A stretch of DNA of 64,000 bases from Priestia koreensis (lineage in GTDB: Bacteria; Bacillota; Bacilli; Bacillales; Bacillaceae_H), in the NCBI RefSeq assembly GCF_001274935.1, contig NZ_LILC01000037.1, positions 248,001 through 312,000 of the forward strand, in the 5' to 3' direction. Positions 24,870 through 34,050 of this stretch are shown here, in pieces. The first letter of the stretch is position 1, and the number at the start of each line of letters is the position of its first letter. The notes below the pieces were generated by a model. That model searched no databases and was not told the origin of the DNA. It saw only the letters and a program-made list of their open reading frames with translations. The position numbers and the translations under genes were made by a program.

Positions 24870-26981
24870 TTAAGAAGCTACTTCTTTCTTTTTGCCAAAT
24901 ACGGATTGTTCTAGAAGTTCTGCCACGTCATATGTGCCAACACGGTCTTCTACTTCCTTCGCTTTCGTACCGTCACTTAACATCGTTAAGCAGTACGGAC
25001 ATCCAGAGCTGATAACAGTTGGATTAACCATCATTGCTTGCTCAGTACGAGCGACGTTGATACGGCTTCCAGCGGTTTCTTCCATCCACATTAAGCCTCC
25101 ACCAGCACCACAGCACATTCCTTTTTCACGATTACGTTCCATTTCAACTAGGTTCACGCCTGGAATGGATTTTAAAATATTACGAGGCGCATCGTACACT
25201 TCATTGTAACGTCCTAAATAGCAAGAATCATGGAATGTTACCGTTTCAGATAACTCGTGAGTTGGCTTTAATCGACCCTCTTCTACTAGCTGTGCTAAAA
25301 CCTCTGTATGATGATAAACTTCGGCTTCTAATCCAAAGTCAGGATACTCATTTTTAAATGTGTTATAAGCATGCGGGTCGATTGTAACAATCTTCTTCAC
25401 ACCTGCTTTTTCAAACTCCTCGATATTCTTTGTTACCATCTCTTGATATAAGAACTCATTTCCAAGACGACGAGGCGTATCTCCAGAGTTTTTCTCCTTG
25501 TTCCCTAGAATCGCGAACTTCACACCCGCTTCATTTAACAGCTTTGCAAAAGCAAGTGAAATTTTTTGGCTACGATTATCGTAAGAACCCATTGATCCTA
25601 CCCAGAACAGGTACTCAAATTCCTCCCCAGCCTTACTTAATTCTTTTACTGTTGGAATGCGAACAAATTCATGCTCATCACGCCACGTTTCTCTTTCTTT
25701 ACGGTTTAGACCCCAAGGATTTCCTTGGCGTTCGATATTTGTCATTGCACGCTGTGCATCTGGCTCCATTTTCCCTTCCGTTAGGACCAGGTAACGGCGC
25801 AAATCAATAATTTTATCCACATGTTCGTTCATAACTGGACATTGATCTTCACAGTTTCGACAAGTTGTACAAGCCCAGATCTCTTCTTCTGTGATGACAT
25901 CTCCGATTAAGGAAGGATTGTATTCGAGCGTCGCAGCAGACTCTGTAGCACCCAATCCTGAAGCTGACATTGCTAATTGATTTCCTTTTGTATTTGAAAA
26001 AGCATACGTTGGAACCCAAGGAGCTTTCGACGTAATCGCTGCACCTTTTTCCGTTAGATGATCACGCATTTTGATAATTAAATCCATCGGTGACAGCATC
26101 TTTCCTGTTCCCGTTGCCGGACACATATTCGTACAGCGTCCACATTCTACACATGCGTACATATCAATAAGCTGATGCTGTGTAAAATCTTCAATCTTCC
26201 CTACCCCAAAGCTTTCTTGTGTTTCATCTTCAAAATCAATTTTTTCTAACTTACCAGGATTTGATAAGCGGTTATAGAACACGTTCACAGGTCCTGCAAT
26301 TAAGTGAGCATGCTTTGATTGTGGCACGTACACCAAAAACGAAAGCAAGAAAATTAAGTGAATCCACCATGCAATGTAAAAGATCACGATTGATGGATGC
26401 TCTCCTATTCCACTTAACACGACCGAAATAACAGATGCAACTGGTTCAAACCAAGAAAATTCTTCGTCAAACCAAACGATTGATACCCCATTCCCAATTA
26501 AAACAGAAAGCATTAATCCACCGATAAATAATAGAACAAGCCCTGACTTAAAACCCCTTTTTAGTCGAACAAGCTTTTCAACATAACGTCGATGGAACGC
26601 CCACACAACGGCAACCAAAATCACAAGCGATACGATTTCTTGGAAGAACGTAAAAATTGGATAAACAGGTCCTAGCGGTAGATGTGAACCCGGCTTTAGC
26701 CCCTTCCAAATAAAATCAATTGCGCCAAACTGAACAAGAATAAATCCGTAGAAGAACATGACGTGGATGGCCCCACTCTTCTTATCCTTCAATAGCTTTT
26801 TTTGTCCAAATACGTTCACCCAGATTTTATCTAAACGTTCTTTGACACGGCCATCAAACTCCACTTTCTTTCCTAGCTTGATGTAGGCCATGCGCGTCCG
26901 AATTAAATAGACAAAAAGCGAGACGGCGTAAGCGGTTACAAATAAAAATAGTATTAAATTTGCCCACAATAAACCTTTCAT
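24870..26981 (-). CDS. fadF: Membrane iron-sulfur oxidoreductase FadF (YwjF)
   Basis: Probable electron-transfer partner of the acyl-CoA dehydrogenases, passing electrons (via ETF) toward the quinone pool. The 703-residue protein has several N-terminal membrane helices (residues about 1-240), two ferredoxin-like motifs CVECGRCTNMCP and CTTCRNCEDQCP (about 280-400), and a C-terminal double CCG-type region (CYLGRYN, MCCGAGGG, SGCPYCLT). Function is inferred from the B. subtilis homologue, a member of the FadR fatty-acid regulon. It is the first gene of the operon behind a promoter with an internal palindrome. Confidence 0.9.
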   Translation of the reverse strand: MKGLLWANLILFLFVTAYAVSLFVYLIRTRMAYIKLGKKVEFDGRVKERLDKIWVNVFGQKKLLKDKKSGAIHVMFFYGFILVQFGAIDFIWKGLKPGSHLPLGPVYPIFTFFQEIVSLVILVAVVWAFHRRYVEKLVRLKRGFKSGLVLLFIGGLMLSVLIGNGVSIVWFDEEFSWFEPVASVISVVLSGIGEHPSIVIFYIAWWIHLIFLLSFLVYVPQSKHAHLIAGPVNVFYNRLSNPGKLEKIDFEDETQESFGVGKIEDFTQHQLIDMYACVECGRCTNMCPATGTGKMLSPMDLIIKMRDHLTEKGAAITSKAPWVPTYAFSNTKGNQLAMSASGLGATESAATLEYNPSLIGDVITEEEIWACTTCRNCEDQCPVMNEHVDKIIDLRRYLVLTEGKMEPDAQRAMTNIERQGNPWGLNRKERETWRDEHEFVRIPTVKELSKAGEEFEYLFWVGSMGSYDNRSQKISLAFAKLLNEAGVKFAILGNKEKNSGDTPRRLGNEFLYQEMVTKNIEEFEKAGVKKIVTIDPHAYNTFKNEYPDFGLEAEVYHHTEVLAQLVEEGRLKPTHELSETVTFHDSCYLGRYNEVYDAPRNILKSIPGVNLVEMERNREKGMCCGAGGGLMWMEETAGSRINVARTEQAMMVNPTVISSGCPYCLTMLSDGTKAKEVEDRVGTYDVAELLEQSVFGKKKEVAS

Positions 26982-27063
26982 TGTTTTGTATCCCCTCTCC
27001 TGCTAAAAAATCTCTTCATCCCTTGTTGAATCATAGAAATTTTCTGAATAGTATATTACATAC

Positions 27064-27092
27064 ATTGTAAAATTGAATGAGCATTCAGTCAA
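27064..27092 (-). promoter_or_regulatory. fadF operon promoter with FadR/TetR-like operator
   Basis: -35 TTGACT (27087-27092) and -10 TACAAT (27064-27069) are 17 bases apart on the minus strand. The spacer contains the perfect inverted repeat TGAATG-AG-CATTCA (27074-27087). The half-sites match those of the B. subtilis FadR operator (TGAATGA...TCATTCA), but the centre is shorter, so either FadR or the TetR protein of this operon may bind. Confidence 0.65.
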
Positions 27093-27167
27093 TAGATAAT
27101 ATCAAATTATAATCATGAAATAATATTTGATCTTACGGTCACACTAAAGAAAAAGGAGGTGTGGACG

Positions 27168-28370
27168 TTGCTAGCGACATTAATCGTGATTTTATTACTC
27201 ATTATCTTCATCGCATGGCTCGCTATTGATTTTGCTGCAGGAAAACGAGCAATGTTACAATCCATTCCCGAACCAAAATATCCTAGTCGAACAGGTTCCC
27301 TCCAACTCTTTACGAACGGCAATCATTTATATGAGGATTATTTTGCAGAAATTGAAAAAGCCACGTCATTTGTCCATATTCTTTTTTATGTCGTTCAAGA
27401 CGATGATATTAGTAAAAAATTCTTTGCACTTCTGGAAAAAAAGGCAAAGCAGAATGTTGAGGTTCGTCTTCTAGTGGATTGGATTGGAAGTGCAAAGATG
27501 ACGTTGAAATCTATTCGCTCGTTAAAAGCAAGTGGCGTTCATTTCTCTTATAGTCATTTACCTAAATTTCCGTATTTGTTTTACACATTAAATGCCCGCA
27601 ATCATCGAAAAGTTACGATTGTGGACGGAAAAATTGGTTACATCGGAGGATTTAATATTGGACAGGAATATTTAGGATTGAATCCCGTGCTCGGCAACTG
27701 GAAGGATTATCACCTGAAGATGAAGGGAAAAGCAGTAGAGGACTTAGAAATGCAATTTCTTTTGGACTGGAAGCGAGCTACCTCAGAGGATTTATTGGAC
27801 TGCTCCGATTACTTTTGTTCCCTTCCTGAAGGAGATCTTGAAATACGCATTATGTCTTCAGAAGGAAAATCTCTAGAATCAGACTTTTTATCGCTTGTTG
27901 AACGCGCACAAAAAGAGCTTTGCATTGGCACACCTTATTTTGTACCGAGCCAGCGACTGTTTCAAGCCCTTTTGGATGCCTTAAAAAGAGGAGTAAGCGT
28001 TCATATCCTTATGCCAATGAAGCCTGATCATAAATTCGTAAAAGATGCCGCATTTGCTTATATCCCTGCTCTTTTAGAAGCAGGATGCCACATTCATCAA
28101 TATTACTATGGCTTTTACCATGCTAAAGCCGTGATCGTAGACGAGAGTGTTTGTGATATTGGAACAGGTAATTTTGATAAGAGAAGCATGTTCTTAAACA
28201 GTGAAATTAATTGCTTTATATCAACTGCCTCATTTGTAAAATACGCACGAGATACGTTCTTTCAAAACGTGGATGAATGTACGCCACTGGAGCTTTATCA
28301 TATTGAAAAGCGAACACTATTTGAAAAAGGAAAAGAAATGGTGGCAACGTGGGTTTCCCCTTTCTTATAA
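27168..28370 (+). CDS. clsB: Cardiolipin synthase-like phospholipase D protein (ClsB/YwjE)
   Basis: A 400-residue membrane-anchored member of the phospholipase D superfamily, expected to join phosphatidylglycerol molecules into cardiolipin. It has one N-terminal membrane helix (LATLIVILLLIIFIAWL) and two HKD active-site motifs: NHRKVTIVDGKIGYIGG (near 145) and YHAKAVIVDESVCDIGTGN (near 320), both complete. A GTG at 27159 overlaps the AAGGAGG, so the TTG at 27168, eight bases beyond it, is the better start. The B. subtilis homologue YwjE is a minor cardiolipin synthase. Six bases or fewer separate it from uvsE. Confidence 0.88.
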   Translation: MLATLIVILLLIIFIAWLAIDFAAGKRAMLQSIPEPKYPSRTGSLQLFTNGNHLYEDYFAEIEKATSFVHILFYVVQDDDISKKFFALLEKKAKQNVEVRLLVDWIGSAKMTLKSIRSLKASGVHFSYSHLPKFPYLFYTLNARNHRKVTIVDGKIGYIGGFNIGQEYLGLNPVLGNWKDYHLKMKGKAVEDLEMQFLLDWKRATSEDLLDCSDYFCSLPEGDLEIRIMSSEGKSLESDFLSLVERAQKELCIGTPYFVPSQRLFQALLDALKRGVSVHILMPMKPDHKFVKDAAFAYIPALLEAGCHIHQYYYGFYHAKAVIVDESVCDIGTGNFDKRSMFLNSEINCFISTASFVKYARDTFFQNVDECTPLELYHIEKRTLFEKGKEMVATWVSPFL

Positions 28371-28385
28371 AGGAGAGTGACAATA

Positions 28386-29342
28386 ATGCTCGTTCGATTC
28401 GGATATGTTTCACACGCTCTATCTCTTTGGGAAGCATCCCCTGCTCGAACGCTAACGTTCACAAGATGGCAGAAGCTGCCGAAAGAAGAGCGGCTAGAAA
28501 AACTAATTTCCGTTACCCGTGAAAATATTTGGAACACAAAGCGCGCCATTTTTTATAACATTGCGCAAGAAATCCCACTATATCGCCTCTCCTCTTCCCT
28601 TGTTCCTCTTGCTACACATCCGGAAGCAAAGTGGGATTATGAGTCGATTTTCGAGGAAGAGTGGCGGGACTTAGGTCGTCTCATTAAAGAACATAAACTA
28701 CGGGTTAGCTTTCACCCCAATCAATTTACGCTGTTTACTAGTGACAAAAAGCACGTCACCGAAAATGCCGTCTCTGATATGCAATATCATTACAATGTGT
28801 TAAAGGCGATGGGTCTTGAAGAGGAATCGGTTATCAATATCCACGTCGGGGGCGCTTACGGAGATAAGACCAAAGCCGTAGAGCGATTTCATCAAAATAT
28901 TAAGCAGCTTCCAAACGAAATAAAAAAGCGAATGACGCTCGAAAATGATGACAAAACGTATACAACGGATGAAACATTAACGATCTGTCAGCACCAGCAA
29001 ATTCCACTTATGTTTGATTATCATCACCATCAAGCAAATCCAGGTGAAGAAGAGCTTGAAAACTTACTAGCTCCTGTGTTCGATACGTGGTCACATATGA
29101 ATTTAAATCCTAAAGTACATATCTCCTCACCAAAATCGGAAAATGCCTTTCGAAGCCATGCAGACTACGTATCATTAGAGTTTGTGGAGCCCTTTTTTCG
29201 AATGGCTAGGGAACTGGGACGTGATTTTGATGTCATGATTGAGGCAAAGCGAAAAGATCAGTCCCTCTTAAAGCTTGTCGAAGATATTGCATCTATTCGC
29301 GGAGTTAAGCGGATCGGTGGCGCAACGATTCAGTGGAAATAA
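28386..29342 (+). CDS. uvsE: UV DNA damage endonuclease UvsE (YwjD)
   Basis: Nicks DNA 5' of cyclobutane dimers, 6-4 photoproducts and abasic sites. The 318-residue TIM barrel begins LVRFGYVSHAL and shows metal-ligand motifs FHPNQFTLF, NIHVGGAYGDK, TLENDDKTY, FDYHHHQANP and the final MIEAKRKDQSLLKL. The preceding GTG (28377) lies within the AAAGGAGAG ribosome-binding site, so the ATG at 28386 is chosen. It is cotranscribed with the phospholipase D-type gene. Confidence 0.94.
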   Translation: MLVRFGYVSHALSLWEASPARTLTFTRWQKLPKEERLEKLISVTRENIWNTKRAIFYNIAQEIPLYRLSSSLVPLATHPEAKWDYESIFEEEWRDLGRLIKEHKLRVSFHPNQFTLFTSDKKHVTENAVSDMQYHYNVLKAMGLEEESVINIHVGGAYGDKTKAVERFHQNIKQLPNEIKKRMTLENDDKTYTTDETLTICQHQQIPLMFDYHHHQANPGEEELENLLAPVFDTWSHMNLNPKVHISSPKSENAFRSHADYVSLEFVEPFFRMARELGRDFDVMIEAKRKDQSLLKLVEDIASIRGVKRIGGATIQWK

Positions 29343-29349
29343 CCAATAG

Positions 29350-29384
29350 AAAAGAACCTATCCGACGACCGGATAGGTTCTTCA
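29350..29384. terminator. Shared terminator of uvsE and argS
   Basis: AAGAACCTATCCG (29352-29364) and CGGATAGGTTCTT (29370-29382) are perfect inverted repeats between convergent genes. Confidence 0.88.
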
Positions 29385-29387
29385 TGA

Positions 29388-31058
29388 TTACATTTTTTCT
29401 GGAGCAGAAACGCCGATTAGCGCTAAAGCATTTTGAAGCGTAATTTGAACAGCCTTTACTAGTTCAAGGCGTGCTTTACTTCTTTCCGCATTTTCAGCAT
29501 CTAATACTTTTTCAGCGTTGTAGAAGCTGTGGAATGTCGAAGAAAGATCAAAGATATAATTTGTGATGCGGTGTGGAATACGTTTTGTTGCTGCTTCCGC
29601 TACCGCTTCTGGGAATTCCCCAACTTTTTTAAGTAAATCCATCTCTTTTTCAGATGAAATATGAGATAGATCTGCTTTGTCATCTAATACGATTCCAGAT
29701 TCTTCACCTTGGCGAAGAATACTGCAAATACGCGCATGAGCATACTGTGCATAATATACAGGGTTTTCGTTTGATTGAGATACCGCTAAATCTAAATCGA
29801 AGTCTAGGTGCGTATCGCCACTTCTCATCGCAAAGAAGTAACGTGTTGCGTCCAATCCAACTTCTTCAGTTAAATCACGCATTGTAACAGCTTTACCCGT
29901 ACGTTTACTCATTTTCATCTTTTCGCCGTCTTTGAATAAGTGAACAAGCTGAATAATTTCAACTTCCAACGTATCTTTCCCGTATCCTAATGCTTGAATA
30001 GCCGCTTTCATACGCGGAATATATCCGTGGTGATCCGCACCCCAGATGTTAATTAGCTTGCCGAACCCACGCTTGATTTTATCTTGGTGGTACGCAATAT
30101 CTGGCGTTAAGTATGTGAATGACCCATCTTGCTTAATTAATACGCGATCTTTGTCGTCACCAAATGTTGTGGAACGGAACCATGTTGCGCCGTCTTCTTC
30201 ATAGATGTGGCCTTGCTCACGTAGCGTTTCTAACGCATCTTCAATTTTTCCGTTTTTGTATAGAGATGTTTCTGAATACCAAACGTCAAATTTAACACGG
30301 AACTCTTCTAAGTCCTGTTGAAGCTTTTTCATTTCATATTTTAAACCGTAATCACGGAAGAAGTTAAAGCGCTCTTCTTCATCTACGTTTACGTATTTAT
30401 CACCGTACTCTTCTGCTAATTCTTTACCAATTCCAACAATATCTTGACCGTGATAGCCGTCTGCTGGCATTTCTTTTTCCATGCCTAGTGCTTGCATATA
30501 ACGTGCTTCAACAGAAAGAGCTAAGTTGTTAATTTGATTCCCTGCATCATTGATATAATATTCACGAGAAACGTCATAACCTGCTTTAGCAAGAACGTTA
30601 CATAATGAATCACCGACTGCTGCCCCGCGAGCATGTCCTAAGTGAAGGTCACCTGTTGGGTTCGCAGAAACGAACTCAACCTGAATTTTTTCACCTTTTC
30701 CAGCATCTGATTCACCGTAAGCTGCGCCAGCGTTTAATACGGTTGGAATAACGTCTGTTAAATAGCTGTTATCCATGTAAAAGTTGATAAAACCAGGACC
30801 TGCAATTTCAATCTTTTCAATGGATGCTTTTGATTTATCAAAGTTTTCAATGATAGCTTCAGCAATCATTCTTGGTGCCTTTTTCGCTACGCGCGCTAAC
30901 TGCATTGCCATATTTGTGGAGTAATCACCGTGTGCTTTGTCCTTTGGTGTTTCTAATACGACTTCTGGGATTTGCTCTTCTTGTGCTAATTCTGCTTTAA
31001 GAACCGCTTGTTTGACTTCTTCTTTTAAGCGATCTTTTACTTGTTCAACAATATTCAT
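29388..31058 (-). CDS. argS: Arginyl-tRNA synthetase
   Basis: Class I synthetase charging tRNA-Arg. The 556 residues include the N-terminal Add-1 domain, the HIGH motif as HLGHARG (near 132), KMSKRTGKAVTMRDL (near 368) as the KMSKS loop, and the anticodon-binding DALR domain at the C terminus (NPVYYAQYAHARICSIL onward). Length is normal. Its start overlaps the stop of ywiB by the ATGA tetranucleotide, so the two are translationally coupled. No T-box leader was seen upstream of ywiB. Confidence 0.98.
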   Translation of the reverse strand: MNIVEQVKDRLKEEVKQAVLKAELAQEEQIPEVVLETPKDKAHGDYSTNMAMQLARVAKKAPRMIAEAIIENFDKSKASIEKIEIAGPGFINFYMDNSYLTDVIPTVLNAGAAYGESDAGKGEKIQVEFVSANPTGDLHLGHARGAAVGDSLCNVLAKAGYDVSREYYINDAGNQINNLALSVEARYMQALGMEKEMPADGYHGQDIVGIGKELAEEYGDKYVNVDEEERFNFFRDYGLKYEMKKLQQDLEEFRVKFDVWYSETSLYKNGKIEDALETLREQGHIYEEDGATWFRSTTFGDDKDRVLIKQDGSFTYLTPDIAYHQDKIKRGFGKLINIWGADHHGYIPRMKAAIQALGYGKDTLEVEIIQLVHLFKDGEKMKMSKRTGKAVTMRDLTEEVGLDATRYFFAMRSGDTHLDFDLDLAVSQSNENPVYYAQYAHARICSILRQGEESGIVLDDKADLSHISSEKEMDLLKKVGEFPEAVAEAATKRIPHRITNYIFDLSSTFHSFYNAEKVLDAENAERSKARLELVKAVQITLQNALALIGVSAPEKM

Positions 31059-31498
31059 GAATGTTGCTCCTCCTTAAATGTGATCGTTAGCGCATATCTT
31101 CCTGCCTTTTCACCTTGTAGATACAAGTCATAAGAAAGAAAGAGGCGACCTTTTGTATTCATCTTTTTATTCTCAATGTTATACGTGAGCGTACTCATTT
31201 GTAATGGCCCATATGGACTGGCATAGCTTCCTTCTACTTGCTCCTGCTTTCGAAACACCTGTCTCATTTTAAATAGCCCTGAACGCATAAGAATGACTTC
31301 ATCAGGCTTTACTTTTACAATCGTTGAAACATTCCCGTCTTCTAGCTTTTCTTCATATGTTAAGTACATCACACCATCTTTTTCATGGAGATGACCACTT
31401 GCTTTAAAGGAATTGGTTTCTTTTCGTTGTCCATCACGAATATCCGTGACGACATGAACTTGAACCTCGCGTTTATCTACAGCTGAGGGATTTTTCAT
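31055..31498 (-). CDS. ywiB: DUF1934 family beta-barrel protein YwiB
   Basis: A 147-residue conserved protein of unknown function, predicted to form a small calycin-like beta barrel from its alternating strands (MYLTYEEKLEDGNVSTIVKVKPDEVILMRSG). It always precedes argS in Bacillus; here the two overlap by four bases. No signal peptide, metal-binding or catalytic motif is visible. Position is the main support for the gene name. Confidence 0.85.
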   Translation of the reverse strand: MKNPSAVDKREVQVHVVTDIRDGQRKETNSFKASGHLHEKDGVMYLTYEEKLEDGNVSTIVKVKPDEVILMRSGLFKMRQVFRKQEQVEGSYASPYGPLQMSTLTYNIENKKMNTKGRLFLSYDLYLQGEKAGRYALTITFKEEQHS

Positions 31499-31867
31499 AT
31501 TGATTACACTTCCCTACTATTCCATACTTTTTATGATTAAATATAAGAAACAATCTCGTATCGTACAACCTATGAGCTGACGACTGATTTTTTACTTTAT
31601 AACTTAAATAGTATAAACATTCTGCTAGGAGAATTCAACATCAGGAGGAAGGAAAAACGATGGCTTCTTCTTATATGTATAAATGAATTCCATTCTCTGC
31701 TACTATTGTTGCCACAAACTCTTCGTTGCGAACATAGTATAGTAAATTTTTATTTTAAAAGAAAAACGAGCATTTCCTCATTGTATTTACATGTATTTAA
31801 TGTCATCATAATGAATATTTATAAATTTTATTTATTAATAATTAAGTGACGGAGGAGAGTTTTTACC
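31499..31867. other. 369-base region upstream of iadA with an orphan leader peptide
   Basis: Apart from the short frame at 31660-31686 described next, it is AT-rich DNA. GGAGGAGAG lies just before the iadA ATG. No riboswitch, terminator or longer coding frame was recognised. Confidence 0.5.
31660..31686 (+). CDS. Possible 8-residue leader peptide
   Basis: ATG at 31660 is preceded by AGGAGGAAGG with ideal spacing, one of the best ribosome-binding sites in the window, but the frame stops after eight codons (MASSYMYK). It could be a regulatory leader for iadA about 170 bases downstream, or the start of a decayed gene. Nothing downstream continues it in another frame that I can recognise. Confidence 0.3.
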   Translation: MASSYMYK

Positions 31868-33037
31868 ATGCTAGTACTTATTAAAAACATAGAGATTTAT
31901 GCGCCGCAATATGTAGGAAAAAAAGATGTGCTACTTACAGGAGGAAAAATCGGTTACATAGATGATGTTATCCAAGTACCTGATCACCTCCTTACTGATA
32001 CAATTGACGGCGAAGGAAAGCTTTTATTTCCTGGTTTTATTGATGGCCACGTACATATCACAGGTGGTGGTGGTGAAGGAAGCTACAAAACGCGTACGCC
32101 TGAGCTTCAGCTTACAGATGCTACGCTAGCTGGTGTTACCACGATCGTAGGTGTAATTGGGACGGACGGAACGACTCGTACGATGCCTGCTTTAATTGCC
32201 AAAGCAAGAGGATTAGAAGAAGAAGGAATCACGTGTTATGTACACACAGGAAGCTATCAAGTACCTGTCAAAACGCTAACAGGGAAAATTGAAGATGACT
32301 TAATTTTAATCGATCGCGTAATCGGGGCTGGTGAAATTGCTATTAGCGACCATCGCTCTTCACAGCCTACGGTAGAAGAAATGGCGAAGATTGCGTCAGC
32401 AGCACGAATTGGTGGAATGCTGTCAGGAAAAGCTGGTATTGTGAACGTTCATTTGGGAGATAGTCACTCAAAACTACGATTACTAGAACAAGTCATCGAG
32501 CAGCATGATATTCCTGTTAAAACGTTCCAACCTACTCACATTAATCGGAATCCATACTTATTCGAAGCCGGAATCCAGTTTGCAAAAAAAGGCGGATATG
32601 TCGACTTTACAACAAGCACTGTTCCAAGCTTTCTAGAAGGTGGTGAGGTACAGTGCAGCACAGGATTGAAACGAATGCTTGAGAGCGGTGTACCAATCGA
32701 GCACATTACCTTCACCTCTGATGCTCAAGGTAGTTTACCGGAATTCGATTCAGATGGTAATTTAGTTGGATTAAAAATTGGCCGAGTGTCTTCCTTGTAT
32801 GAAGAAGTGCGAGACGCTATTTTACAAGAAAATGTACCGATTGAAACGGCCCTTCAAGTGATTACGTCTACACCAGCGGCTGTATTAAAGCTTTCATCGA
32901 AAGGTCAAATTGAGGTTGGTCGAGACGCAGACCTTGTTCTAGTAGACAAAGAATCGCTCCATATTCAGAGTGTGTTTGCGAAAGGCGTATGCATGGTTCG
33001 AGACGGAGAAGCGATCATAAAAGGAACGTTTGAATAA
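31868..33037 (+). CDS. iadA: Isoaspartyl dipeptidase
   Basis: Zinc amidohydrolase (peptidase M38) that cleaves beta-aspartyl dipeptides left by degradation of damaged proteins. The 389-residue protein has the metal motif GHVHITGGGGEGSY (near residue 60), SDHRSSQPT (near 160), VHLGDS (near 200) and FTSDAQGS (near 285), typical of the family. The B. subtilis ywi region does not carry this gene as far as I recall, so it is a lineage-specific insertion beside the conserved block. Confidence 0.93.
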   Translation: MLVLIKNIEIYAPQYVGKKDVLLTGGKIGYIDDVIQVPDHLLTDTIDGEGKLLFPGFIDGHVHITGGGGEGSYKTRTPELQLTDATLAGVTTIVGVIGTDGTTRTMPALIAKARGLEEEGITCYVHTGSYQVPVKTLTGKIEDDLILIDRVIGAGEIAISDHRSSQPTVEEMAKIASAARIGGMLSGKAGIVNVHLGDSHSKLRLLEQVIEQHDIPVKTFQPTHINRNPYLFEAGIQFAKKGGYVDFTTSTVPSFLEGGEVQCSTGLKRMLESGVPIEHITFTSDAQGSLPEFDSDGNLVGLKIGRVSSLYEEVRDAILQENVPIETALQVITSTPAAVLKLSSKGQIEVGRDADLVLVDKESLHIQSVFAKGVCMVRDGEAIIKGTFE

Positions 33038-33040
33038 ACA

Positions 33041-33075
33041 AAAAAAGAAGCGAGCTGATCACTCGCTTCTTCTTA
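33041..33075. terminator. Shared terminator of iadA and speB
   Basis: AAGAAGCGAG (33045-33054) pairs with CTCGCTTCTT (33062-33071), with A and T runs on either side, between convergent genes. Confidence 0.88.
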
Positions 33076-33945
33076 TTTTACCCATCCTAAAATCATTTCA
33101 CGGATAAGCTTACTTGCTGTATTTGCCGTTTGCTCTGACACGTCATAGATTGGCGCTACTTCTACTAAATCTGCTCCCACAACGTTTAGATCAGAATTTG
33201 CAATCGCATGAATCGATGCCAATAATTCTCTTGATGTAATACCGCCGCAATCCACTGTTCCTGTTCCAGGAGCATGTGCAGGATCTAGTACGTCAATATC
33301 AATTGTTACGTACACAGGACGGCCTGCAAGCGTTGGTAGAATTTCTTTCAATGGCTCAAGCACCTCAAATTTTGAGATATGCATGCCAACTTCTTTCGCC
33401 CATTGGAATTCTTCCTTCATACCTGAACGAATACCAAATGAATAGACGTTTTTCGGTCCGATTAGCTCTGCTGCTTTACGAATTGGCGTTGAGTGAGAAA
33501 GAGGCTCTCCTTCATACTCTTCACGAAGATCCGTGTGGGCATCCATATGGATAATCGCTAGATCCGGATATTTTTTATACATTGCTTTAAAAACAGGCCA
33601 AGATACTAAATGCTCTCCGCCCATTCCCATTGGGAACTTGTCTTCTGCTAGTACTTTATCCACGAATTCTTCAATCATTTCAATGCTACGTTGCGGGTTA
33701 CCGAACGGAAGCGGGATATCACCAGCATCAAAATATTTTACGTCCTCTAGTTCACGATCTAGATAGGCACTGTATTCTTCTAAACCGATTGATACTTCAC
33801 GAATACGAGTTGGGCCGAAACGAGACCCAGGACGATAGCTAACCGTCCAGTCCATTGGCATTCCGTAAAGAACGGCTTTACTTTCATCAAAGTTCGGGTG
33901 ACTTTTAATAAATACATTTCCAGAATAAGCTTCATCAAAACGCAT
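33073..33945 (-). CDS. speB: Agmatinase
   Basis: Manganese ureohydrolase that splits agmatine to putrescine and urea. The 290-residue protein has the three family signatures: GGEHLVSW (near 110), HMDAHTDLREEYEG (near 133) and DIDVLDPAHAPGTGT (near 213). It follows speE (105-base gap with an internal terminator), and the pair makes putrescine and then spermidine. Gene order speE-speB is the same as in B. subtilis. Confidence 0.96.
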   Translation of the reverse strand: MRFDEAYSGNVFIKSHPNFDESKAVLYGMPMDWTVSYRPGSRFGPTRIREVSIGLEEYSAYLDRELEDVKYFDAGDIPLPFGNPQRSIEMIEEFVDKVLAEDKFPMGMGGEHLVSWPVFKAMYKKYPDLAIIHMDAHTDLREEYEGEPLSHSTPIRKAAELIGPKNVYSFGIRSGMKEEFQWAKEVGMHISKFEVLEPLKEILPTLAGRPVYVTIDIDVLDPAHAPGTGTVDCGGITSRELLASIHAIANSDLNVVGADLVEVAPIYDVSEQTANTASKLIREMILGWVK

Positions 33946-33989
33946 GGTTGTTCCTCCATTTCAAGGTTTAATTTAATAATATACACTTG

Positions 33990-34035
33990 AAAAAAGGGAG
34001 TTCCAAAAGTTACGGTACGTTGGAACCCCCTCTCT
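33990..34035 (-). terminator. Terminator-like hairpin between speE and speB
   Basis: On the minus strand GGGGGTTCCAA (34020-34030) pairs with TTGGAACTCCC (33996-34006) and is followed by six Ts. As speB starts only 45 bases further, the hairpin may reduce rather than abolish read-through. Confidence 0.8.
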
Positions 34036-34050
34036 TTTCTTATCGATCGA

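Noticed and set aside
31055..31600. T-box leader in front of ywiB-argS
   Set aside because: No T-box sequence (TGGNACCGCG-like) or specifier hairpin with terminator was found upstream.
33276..33554. Plus-strand frame antisense to speB
   Set aside because: speB is unmistakable from its three metal motifs; the frame has no ribosome-binding site and no family resemblance.
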